Of a DNA stretch of 56,005 nt, positions 13,501-25,500 are shown in pieces; positions within the stretch are counted from its first letter, which is position 1; every line of letters starts with the position of its first letter. The position numbers were made by a program, and so were the translations under genes. The stretch lies in the NCBI GenBank assembly GCA_023247795.1, contig JAHFFT010000012.1:1-56005 (forward strand). Reading direction: 5' to 3'. The notes beneath the pieces were generated by a model. That model was not told the origin of the DNA and ran no database searches. It saw nothing but the letters and a program-made list of their open reading frames with translations. The stretch comes from Candidatus Omnitrophota bacterium (GTDB taxonomy: Bacteria; Omnitrophota; Gorgyraeia; Zapsychrales; JANLHA01).

Positions 13501-16500
13501 GGTAAAGCGGCTTTAAGCAGGTTGGGTGGGACCTTGGTCCAGCGGATTGAAAGTCTCGGCGCCTCATCGGCCAATGAAATCGGCAGCGGTTTTTTAAATT
13601 TCATCAAAGGAAAAACAAGGGAATCGATTGAAAAGATTTGGGATGAAGGGGTTGGTGAGCGTATCATTTATAGTTTCTTATCGCTATTCCCCTTTGTATC
13701 GCCCACATCCGCGCAGATGCTGTCGGAGTTTTTATCGCCAAGCCCGGGCGGCGCTTCCAGTGTTGCGGTATCGAATTTTATTACCGAAATAATAACCAAC
13801 TTCGCCGAGAATCGTTCGCAGGGAGTTTTGACCATTAGAGCGGTGAGCCATCCGGCCGGCGAAAATTTAATCGGGATCAATTTGAATTCTGCGGATTTGG
13901 TGCTGGAACGATTGGAAGTCCTTCCCGCCAATACCATGATTACGATCGCGGTTGACGGAGATCGGCAGTTTACGGTACCGGTCAGCGAACTGTTGGTGAG
14001 GATCACTTTAGCCAAACACTGGGATCATTTGCAAAATGATGTTGTTTTGCCCAGCGGCATGTTTGCGGTTGGCGGGCGGCGCTGGGGTGATATCACCGCA
14101 CGTGAACGCGAACGTTTGACCATCGAACAGGTCGCGGAAATACGGCAATTTTTAAATCACCAGGTCAGTCCCATTTTTTCTGAACTGCTCAACAATCTTT
14201 ATTTGACCTATCACAACCCCGTGACCAAAAGGATTGAATTACCCGACGTCAACACCTTGGGTGAGATTGAAGTGGCCTTGGCCACCTTGACCAATCAAGT
14301 CACCATCCAGGCCGAGTATATTCAGATCATCGAAATCCTAGGTGTCGCCGGATTCACGATTGCTGATCTGCAAAATATCCAGATCGACGTCCAAGGCAAT
14401 TTATTGAACGTGCCGGTGGAGCTGACTCAGTTTTTGATTCAACATCAGCTGACACTGACTCCCGAGTTTGTCAATATGGCCATCCAGTCAGGAAGCTTAT
14501 TGAAATTTATCAACAGTGATTCGATTGTGTATCAAGCCATGCAGCAGAATCAGGCCGTGGCGCCAAAAAATTTAGCCGAGCTCGTGGCTGCCAAGCAAAT
14601 CACGATAAGGCTTGATGGAAATGGGAATTTTGAGCAGTATGCGGTCAGCGATGCTGTTGCCCCCGCCGAACGTGACCAGGTCGTTAATTTTATCAATACC
14701 GTCAATCAGGTGGTGAGCGCCTTTACAGCGGCCAAGGGACAGCAGATTCCCGGATTCAAACTTTATGCTGCTCAGGCCGAGAGTTTCTTGAGATTTTTAG
14801 CGAACGGGACCATGAGCCATGAGATCTTAACTGGCGAAGGCAAGACCGATGTCTTGATTCATCTGGCGGCGATCAGCGGTCTTTTACGCGGAAAAACTAA
14901 GGCTGTGGTCGCCCTCTCCGACGAAGGAAAACTGAACGAGGCGTACAGCACCGCTATTCAAAATGTTTATCGGCAAATGGGATTGAAAACCGTGACGATT
15001 ACGGATACCTCAGAGATCGACGGTGAGATGGTTGAGCGGATCAATCAGGCCGATGTGGTGTTTGTGACCGCGTCGGTTCCCGGATTTTTGGTGCGTTTAA
15101 AAGACCTGCAGGGTGGGGTTTACCGACAGGCTTATGATGCCTTAACCAGAAATGTTCAACTGGTCCAAGATGAAGTTCATACCGCGGATGGGAAAAGTTA
15201 TATTCACGGCCAGGGCGATCCGCTGGCTTTGGCAGAAGACGTCAAGCAGGCCTTTGAAGGCGAGCAGGGATTGCAGTCCTTCCTTGATCAACAGCGGCAC
15301 AATCTACTCGCCCTGGTTTACGCCAAGAGAAACGGGATCATGATCTCCGATGTCAACCACGCAGTCGATGAGGTCATCGCGCAAGATAATGACATCACGA
15401 CCACCGCTGATCTGGAAGCCTGGGCGGAAAAAAATAAACTTCTGCGACGATTTACCAGCGGCGATCAGGCTGGCGAGATCAGTTTTATGGATTTGCGTGA
15501 TCTGACCGTGACGACCGACGCAGAAGGACAGACCATTCGTCCAATCTTTAACGATCAATTCTTGGAACTTTTAGCCGCCCATCAAGGAATCTCCTCGCTC
15601 GAAGATTTTAAATCCAAAGATGAATTTATTGCTTTACGCGCGGCAGTCAAACAGACCGCGAGTTTTATGAACAAATTCGCGGGGGTGGACTGGGCCGCGG
15701 TGGTGGACGCAGAAGGAGTCGATCGCATCGTGCCGGTTGCTTTTGGTCAGCCGGAAGTGGATTTAAGATATTCTTCTCCCTACGAAGCCGCGGCCATGAA
15801 CTTCTTTGGCATGCGTTTCAGCGGGGCGGTTCCTGACTTAACGCAGGTCACGATCAATCCGGATTCCCATCAGGCCACCTATGCCGAGTATCTGGCTGAT
15901 GTGATCGCCCGTCGGGGAGATGTGACCGCGATGAGCGGGACCCTGGGATTGATCGAACCGATGCTGGATGCCTTAGGGATTCCGGTTAACCGTAACCGCA
16001 CGATTGAATCGTTTAAGAAATATTTTAACGTGAACAATTTTAGCGCAGCGGCCAAGCAAAAGGCCGCGGGTTTGCTTGGGATTACAGTCGCCGAACTTGA
16101 GAGCGTGCCCAACGCTTTTCATGCCAGCGCCCAGGTTGAAAGGGTGACCGCGGTCCAAGATTTGCATGACGCGGTCACACAGATCGCGGGGGCGGTGAGT
16201 CAAGATCAGCAACATCGCGTGCTCGTTCAGGAGACGGAAAGCATTCATACCGCGGACCTTGCCGAGACGTTTTTAGCGCAGATGAAAGAAAAGAATCAGC
16301 AGAATGGCAAGGCTGTTGATGTCATCATCCATCAGGGTACACAGTGGATGAAGTACGAATGGGACGCGAGCGCGGGGTCTTATCGACCAGGGGTCGTGAT
16401 AAATTTTGAGACGGCTAAAGACACAAACGGTCAGGTGGCACAGCAGGGGGTTAAGGATTATTTGTTAAACGCTTCTCGGCAGACTGTGATTGTCACCCAC

Positions 16501-19500
16501 GTGGGAGACCGGTTTGGTCTGGATCTGAAGGTGAATATCAACAACACTAAGTTTGTGGATTTGACCGATACCAAAAATACCATGGAAACGATTTTGCAGG
16601 GACTGGGACGCGACCGCGGGGTGATTGTCAATGGCAAGCGGCTTTTTGCCGGCCATGAGGTCACTCAGATCGGCGCGGTTCCTGGTGTGACCGTTGAGGA
16701 TTTCTTCGCTACCATGATTGAGAATGAAGCGCAGGCCGCAAAAGTGAAACGCTTGAATATCATCGATGAAGCCAAACGGCAAGTGGTTGTGAATATCTTC
16801 AATCAACTACGGGCGAACTCTTGGAAGGAAGGGACCGCAGATGTGGCCGCGATTGAAGCGGAAATGGTGCGTTACTGGAGCCAGGCCGGGGTGGACTCTG
16901 ATTTGAGTGCACAGACGCCGCCGCTCGTCGCTGATTATTTTCAAAGCGGGTTTCAACAGACTCACGCGTATTTGATGGGTTTGGTTTTAAACACCGAGTT
17001 TTTCAATCAATTGTCTGACAGCAATAAAAAAACCTTGTTGAATTTGGTTGGTACCGAGCAAGTGAATGTGAGTTTTCGTCCTGAGGAAGCAACCGGGCGG
17101 GCAGATTATGTGAATAACAGTTTGTATACCGCCAAGACCTTGAAAGCATTGGCAACGCGCATCCAGGCAACGGTAAAACTCAGCGATCTTCCGGTACGGG
17201 CGTTATCCAATTCTCCTGAGCTTCCGCACCCCGCACAGCAGGCGACCCAAAACGTGAATGAAGGCCTTACACCGACGAGAGGATCTCCGGCGCCATTATT
17301 GAGCGCCCTCCTTTCCCTGCCCGAACTTAGGTTAGGGAATCCCCTCCAAACCATTTTAAGTGAAGCCCAAAATTCAGAACAAGTCCGACGCTGGCAGTCT
17401 TACACGCCCGAAGGCCGCGCCGCGTATTTGAAAAGTCTTACCGACGCGGTAACCCGTACCTGCGCATCAGGGGGAAGCGGTGATGGAGCGTGCGGCCAGA
17501 TCATCGGAACCCTGAATGCCTTCAATCCCGCGGATGCCGTGGCGGTCGCTGATGCCAAGAAACTCCCCGGATCACCGGCACTAACCGATGAAGAACGGGC
17601 CTACATCCGTAATCTCATTGCCACATCACCTTCAACCGCGCTCAGCGACGAGAAATTACAGGCGGTAAGAGATTTTGTCTTAAATCATTCGCTGGGGTTG
17701 GGTTCTTACGAATGGGGGCTGTGGCAGTTGATCAATGGGGCCGGTTCCGCGGGATTAAAGATCAAGACGATTGATACGGGCAACGTCCCGGGCTTTTCGC
17801 GCAACGCCGAGGAAACCAACGGTTTTGTTCTAGCCCATCCGATTTGGAATGCCGACGATCAGGTGTTTGAGATTTATGTGTCGCAATCCTTTGTCGAGCA
17901 GGCCTCGATGAGCGCTTTAACTCAATTGATCGTGCATGAAATCATCGAATTTTATTTCAATCAAAGCCACGCGGTGGCGTCGCAAACCGAGCAGATTTAT
18001 AACAGTCCAGCGACTAGGAATTCCGGTTTCAGCGATTTGAACCGTTTTATCGTGGACTGGCATATTGCCCGCGGTCGGGATGAGGACCTCCAGTATCTAA
18101 AAAGCCTTTTAAAGCCGCACAAAGAAGGTGATCCGCAGAGTGCCTTTCGTCAATATGTGGCCCAGCAATTGGGAATGACCTACCGAGATATTGCATCCTT
18201 TACACTGATTCAATCAGTCAACTCCGGATCGCTCAGTGTGACCGAAATCAGCAACCTCCGTTCGGTGATAACGCGATTGAGTGAACTCAATTTGTCAGCG
18301 GGCCTTCCGATTATCGAAATCGCGGCCCAGCAGCCTCGCACAATGGTTGATCTTGACCATGGTGTTTTTGTTTTGAACCGGCGTGATCTTCAGAATCCAG
18401 ATTTGCTTTTACTGGAACTCGCGCATGCCAGTCAGCATGCTTTGTTCAAAAATCTTTTTCCAAACGAACCGCTGGTTAACCGGGAAATGACGGTCTTATT
18501 GTTAAAAGTCGAACGGTATTTAGCCATGCCGCCGCTTGCTCAAGAAAGGATCAAAGAAATTCTCCGAGCAGAAAATAATGCTTTTCTTCCTGTTCTGGAG
18601 GTTGCGGAAAGTGGTGATCAGGACGCGATTTTAGAGGCCGTTATCCAGCATGTTAATGATCCAGCCCGATATCCTGATATTGCCGAGGATGTGAATGATT
18701 GGATTCAGGAAGAAGGCATTAACGCGGTTAAGTCTGCCATTCAGGGTTTGTGGTTAACAATGAGGGATTTGAGTTATCCGGCAGTCATTGGCTTATATTT
18801 CAAAGTCATGGGAAGCGCATTGGTTCCTTGGGGTGTTCTCAATATTTTGAGTGACGCGGTACAAAGAAATCTGGTTTCACCTCAGGACTTGGAAGCGGCA
18901 TTATTGACTTTGAAGGCCGAGAAACAGGCAGAAAATATTCCGATCACTTTGACCATAGAGGAGGCGCGGTTCATCGTGAGCCGGTTGATTGTGAATGGCA
19001 TTGCCGAACGGATGATTAAGGCCCGGCCTGCCAGGGTAAGCGCGGGGTGGCGGCTGGTCAATGGTCTGCCTTCTGAGTTGTCTGCCAGGTTGGAATTCTT
19101 AGCACCCTGGATTCAGGCCCTGGCCGAGGGGGAGGTGGATGAGGTGGAAATCATCAGGCAATTCAATCAGTTGGAGATGAGTGGTTTTAATAATGTTTCG
19201 CTCGTTGCACCCTTGACTGATCAGGAAAGACAATTCATCGAACAGGCCATCGATTCGCTACCTGATGAAAGTAAACGAGAAATAGGTTTTGCCCTAATGG
19301 CCAGTCTCTTTGCCGACCGAGAGCCGCCGCCGGCATTCGGTCTCAATGAAGAACAGCGAACAACATTTAAGGCTAAAATGGAGACCGCTTTTCAAAATGT
19401 CAGGATCATTTCCGTAGATACCCAAGAAGACGTTCCGGGATTTTACCGGAACCAAGAGCATTCCAATGGTTTGGCCTGGGCCTTTTCTCGACGAGAGGCG

Positions 19501-22500
19501 GATGGCAGACGGGTCATCTATATCACGAACCATTTTAGAACCAATTATAGTATCAACCAAATCGCGGGCGCTTTGGCCTTTGATATCGCGGTCAATGATC
19601 TGGGCTATAGTCCGCGCGAGGCGGATCTCATTTCGCGAAGTTATAATTCCGCTGACACCGTTGGTCTACCGATCAGTGATTTTGATAAGGGGATCGTGGA
19701 TTATCATGCCGCCCAGGCCAAGTTGGGTTCGGTCGCGGATTTAGAACAGCTCATTAATCTCTTGGAGGCCCGGCGCAATGATTCAAGTTTAGAAATTTTT
19801 AATGATACGTTTGCCGCCCTACAGCGTTTGGCATCCGAGGCTGACAGCTCGGTCCGTGGTCTCATTTTGCAGGCGTTTGTTAAGCTTTATACAGCGGGAA
19901 ATACCGCGGTCTTCAGCCGTTTGGTCGGAGTTGAAGAAGCGGTTATCCAAAACGGTCTTGATGGCGCAGAGGTATCGACCGCTGTTTTAGAAAAGGTTTT
20001 TAAGTATGGTCTCGCAGTCAGAGGCAAAACAACGAGCGATCATTTGCGCGAGCTGGTTGTGCGGACTTTAAATGCCAATGAACCTTTTGTCGGATTTTTA
20101 CTGGAACCCTTTGCCGCTATGATCGGAGTTTTGATCAGAGATGTCTCCGCGGCGATATTGCAAAACCATGTTCCGGACAGCCTGTTTTTTGCGATGGCCG
20201 CTGCTTTGGTGTGGGAAGGGGAGGAACTTTACGATATGTCGCTCAAACTCCGAGGACGCCCCATGCCGACGCATGATTTTCTTAAATTATTTATCGCCAA
20301 GCGCGAAAAGAGCGAATTCCAATTTTTTACGGACTTAAAAGCCGCTGATGAAGAAATCACTTTTTCCGATGTGGTCTTAACCCTAAACGGCATCAGGGAA
20401 ATGAACATTCATCTTTTAAGGGCGATTGCCGCGGCCTATGGACTCGATCAAACCCAGATGCTTGAGCTGGGTCAACAGGTTAGTCTTTACAACAGCCAGG
20501 GGGTTTATATCGGCGGTGCCCCTATTGCCAAGAAACTCCCCAACACACCAGCGGTCACCGATGCTCAGAAGGCGTATATCCGGCAGGTTGCAACCCAAGC
20601 AGACTTGCCGCGCCGGGAAGTTCCCGCAAGTGAAATGAGCGGGGTCATTCAGGTGATGGATGAAAGCAAAGCCGGCGGGCCGTTTGTCAGCCAAAAACAG
20701 CAATTTTTTAATTTTGTTTCCGGACGAGATCCCTTGGTTGAAGTCAAGGTCATTACGGTAGATACCGTGACTCTAGGCGATGTTCCGGGTTTCAATCGCC
20801 AGCCCGACGGGCAGAATGATTTTGTCATGGAACATCCGGAGATTCGTATTGAAGACGGAAAAGAAGTGGTTAGGATTTATGTCACGGAATCTTTTTGGAG
20901 TCAGGCGACCGACAATCAAAAGGCGCAAATCATTGTTCATCCGCTGCTGGAATTTTTTGACAGTATGACGCACGCCCAGGCCTCTTTATTTGAACGCGAT
21001 TATAACAGCCCGGCGACAAAGGACAGTGGGGTGAGCGACCTTGATCGTTTCATCGTTGATTGGCATGCCCTCCGCGCGCGGGCAGGCAGCAGCCAGGACC
21101 AGCAGTATTTGCGCGGTCTTTTAGGCCCGCATGTCCAGGATCCCCAGGATCAGTTTAGAACCTATGTGGCCGCGTCCTTGGGCCTGCGCGTGCAGACCGG
21201 GGTGCGTTACGCCAATGGAACGAATCTCTTTACGGTTACATCCGGTAATATCTCGTCGGAAGATCGCCGTGATCTTACGTTAAAAGAAAAAACCAATCTC
21301 AATCTCGTTATTGAACGTTTAACAGCGCTGTATCCAAAAGCTAGCTTCTTCGGTGCCATTGAAATTGTCGCGGGCCAGCCCGCGACCCAGGTCGATCTTA
21401 AATCGGGGGTCGTTACCATGGGTATAGACTGTTTGCAAAATTTGGATCTTTTGTTTATGGAGCTTGAGGGAGTCTTGCAACAGCTTTATGCAGAGGGCGG
21501 TTATTGGACGGTCTCTTCCACCAATATTGAAATGGCGATGACTTTGCTTAAGGTGGAACGGTATTTGTCCTGGACTCCTTCGCAAAGAGAGCAAGTGCGA
21601 AACGACACGCGCAACAGTGATCTTCTAGCGGTCTTTACGGCGGCAGAAGGCGGGGATTTAAACGCGGTTTTAACGGCCGTCATCCGAATTTTTGATTCCG
21701 CCGGTAAAGAAGCCCCGGCGCAGATTATCATGACTTGGCAGAAAATAAGGTATGGCGCTCGATCTTTAGCTGCGGATGTGTTTAATCGGGTCTTCGCGAA
21801 CCCCGAGCCATTTGGTCTGTATTATATTTTTAGTGATGCGGTTCGTAGCAAAAGCATTTCGACCCTTGAATTGGAAACAGCTTTACAAACCTATAAAAAT
21901 GAAAAAGAAGAGGTAGGAGTTATCCCGGTCCTTAACATTGAAGACGCCCATCGCATCGTTGGTCGGATTTTGGTCAATAAAATCGCGGATCAGGCTGTCA
22001 TATGGCGGCACACCCATCAATTGATTGGAAATTCGTTGTCGTATATCATCCCGGAAACCCCGTCGTTAAGAGCGCAGTTCCTCGCACCCTGGGTTGAGGT
22101 TTACGCGAAAGGGGACATGGATGCTACGTCCATAGCAAAGTATTTGCGAGCACTGGAAGTCAAAAATAGTCCTGCCGAGATATCGCAAGACAAAGAGTTC
22201 ATCGATCAATACATCAACGCCTTGCCGCAGGGTGCTAAGCAGGAGCTTGAGCCCGAAGTCAAACAGCAGATCTTAAATATTTTGGATCAAGGGAGTATGC
22301 CGGAGGGATTTGATGTCAGTGAGTTTGGTTGGAATTTTACTAAGGGGAATGTCATTGTCCGGTTTAACAGCGCGAAAATCATTGTCGTTGACACCAGACC
22401 GAATGACGGATCGTGGGAAAGTCCGGGATTCTTAACCAGCACGGATCTGTCCGGCAAAATGGTTTTAGCGCATCTTCCGCTCAACAGTCTTAATCCAAAC

Positions 22501-25500
22501 AATCCATTGACCATTTACGTCACCAAGAAATTTATGAGTGATCCAACCTTCACGCCGTATCAGATCGCGCAAGCTTTTGTTAAAGCGATTGCCGATCCTT
22601 TCCTTCCCGTTAACGCGCAGCAGGTCAGCGTGATCTTAAGAGGATTCAACAGCCCAGAAACGCGTAATGATCCGATCAGTGATTTTGATAAAGCGGTGGT
22701 GGATGGCTATGCCCAAGGTGTTCGTCAAGGTTCTTTGGCCGGCGCAAAGGCTTTAGTCAATCTGCTGAAACCGCGAGTTAATGGTTCCGCGTATTTCTTT
22801 TATCAATATACTCAGGCGGCCATGACCGGATTACTGAATGACCCTTCGACCCGACAGATGCTGCTGATGGCCTTTATCGATATTTATAGCGATGGGGACA
22901 GCAAAATTTTTGCCCAGTTGATTGAGGTTGATGACGAGCAGATGGCGAGCGCTCTCAATGGCGGGGATGTGGGTGAAGAGGTTACCAATGCGGTCCTCAT
23001 CTATTTCGAATTTGTACAGACGATGGCTTCCCATCGGGAGCATCTGCAGCAACTCATCAGAGAAACAACCGAACAAGGTTCCCCAGAGGTTTTTGCCGAC
23101 GAGCTTGGGATACCGGTCAGGGAAGTGGTCGCCGCCATTACCAGAAATATTGTCGCGGACAATCTTTTTTACCTCATGGCCGCCAAATGGGATTGGCAGG
23201 GAGCGCAGCTGATCGAGTTGTCGCTCAAACTCCGTGGCGAGGCGCTTAAGCCCCATGATTATTTGCAAATCAGTTTGTTAAGAAAAGGAATGAGTATCAC
23301 GCAATTGATCAATGATCTACAACAGGTTAATCCGAATGTGAATGTGGGTGATATTGTCCTGATGCTGCATGGATTACTTCCCATCAATTCCGATCTGTTT
23401 AAAGACGCGGGAATCATCATGACCAAGAAATCGCTGGGTACGGAGTATAACAGCGATGATTTGGCTGCGATGAGTAGCCGGGTGGATCAGGCCGAGGCAG
23501 AAGGCAAAGTCCAGTATATTGGCAGTGAGCTTGTTATGGATGATGTGCGATCCCGTATTCAATCTTATGCTCCCCAGGGTGATCAGTCAGGAACGATCGA
23601 TTCAGAATGGCAGGAATTACTGGATGTGCTGGAAAATTTGGAAGTTCCGCAGCATCGTCTGCCAAGAGAGTATGCAGATCATCAGAAAGCTCATGTGGAT
23701 ATTGCGGTGGTTGACTTAGACGGAAACAGCATATTTCCGACGGTGAGTGCAGGAGCAAAGAATCGAGGCCCGGTGATTTTCTCCGAATATCAAGTGGATG
23801 CCAATGGTGATTTGGTCCTGCGGATTTCGATGTCCAAGAAGTTTTACGACGACAGTATGGCCAGTCATCAACTGGTCAATATCGTTGCGGGGATCAAACA
23901 CGAATTAGATCGCCAGGTTTTAGGCTACGACCATTTGCAGGCGGTCCTGCGGGAAGCGGATTTGGAGGACGGTGACCAGCTTCTCTCCAGCTTAACCGCA
24001 TACACTTTACAGCGGCAGACACCAGAAACACAAACGGCGTATCTGGTTTATTTAACCGAACTGATCGACAATACCGAAACTAAGAAGAATGAATTGAGGG
24101 AAGCTGTTAACATCGGCTTGATCAGCAAAGAGGTGATGGATAAAGCCCTTAGATTGGTTAATGAAGTTTACACAATCGCGCTTAGAGAACAAACGGCCAT
24201 CATTGATCAATTATCTCAAGGCGGATTTACTGATGAGGAACGCGACATCATCTTAAGACAAATCCCTACTACGCAAAAAAGACTACGATTTTTACGGTTG
24301 TCTTATGGATTCACATTAAAACAACTCAGTGATCGTACCAAAGCAATCAGTCCTCCGGGGATGTCTCTTGCCAAGGTCCAAAAGCTGGAGAGTAATCAGG
24401 AATTAACGGGTAATGATGTCCTTATCCTTGCAAAAGTTTATGGGATTGATGATCCAGCGCTGATTATTACCGGTAAATTTCTGGAAGAGGCTATCCAGGA
24501 TACGCCTTTGTCCCCCATTGCCGAACGGTTACGGTTAATGCGACGGGTTCGTGGGTTAAGTCAGCCGAATCTGGACGCGGCGATCGGTGAGATTTCTGGG
24601 ACGACATCAAGATGGGAAGATCCTCAGGGTTCCCCATCCCGCTTCGATCCTAAATTCATAGTGAAATTTGCCAGGGCTCTTAACGTGGAGGCATCAGTTT
24701 TGTATCTTAAAGAGCCTTTAGCTAGTGTGCTTGCCAAAACTCAATCGATTGGTGAACGATTACGAATTGTCCGGATCGTCAGCGGCTATACGCAAGATGA
24801 CCTGGGAAATCTTTTAGGTGTTAGTAAATCGACCATTGGGTATTGGGAATTAGGGGAACGTACTCCCAGCGTGACAATCGAATCCAATGGTCCACTGACA
24901 ATGATTCGTGATCAAAATGGCCGGATGCGTTTGATCCACTATGTGTTTGTTGGTAATGATGGCAAGGTCAAGGAAGGAAATATCATTCTTGAATACGATG
25001 AGAATGGAGCGTTCATTCGTTATAAAGGAGAAAGTTTAAGTAAAGAAGTGGTTTATCAGGTTGCGGTGACTATGGGATGGGATGAGAACGAAAGAGCGGT
25101 GTTAGCCCAAGGGATTGTTCGCGGGGCGTATGGCGCGAGTGTTGAACTTTACTTTATGGCGATGGATGAGGCTGGCAGTGTCGAGGCCTTTGCCCAGCGG
25201 CTTGGCAAAGATCCGGTCGTCATGCGAAAGTTTGTCGAGGGCATCGTCACCGAGCCGGAAGAATTTGAGGCGGTTGTCCGTGCGATCGTTACAACGCAGA
25301 CCGGCCGTGAGGCGGTTCGTCTTCGCTTGGTCCGACAGCTTGGATCTGATCTATCGTTGCCGGCAGTACGGGTGTATGACAAAGATCAAAAATGGATCGA
25401 TGTCACTTTTGGCAACTATGATCCGCAGAGGTTTGCCGCCTTGAATCAGGTGAGGTTGAAAGGTGTTTTTACCAACGATAAGGGAGAATTGCGGATTGGT

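Noticed and set aside
24241..24885. A separate XRE regulator gene
   Set aside because: No stop before or after it in frame +1 and no start with a convincing ribosome site; it is a domain of the giant chain.
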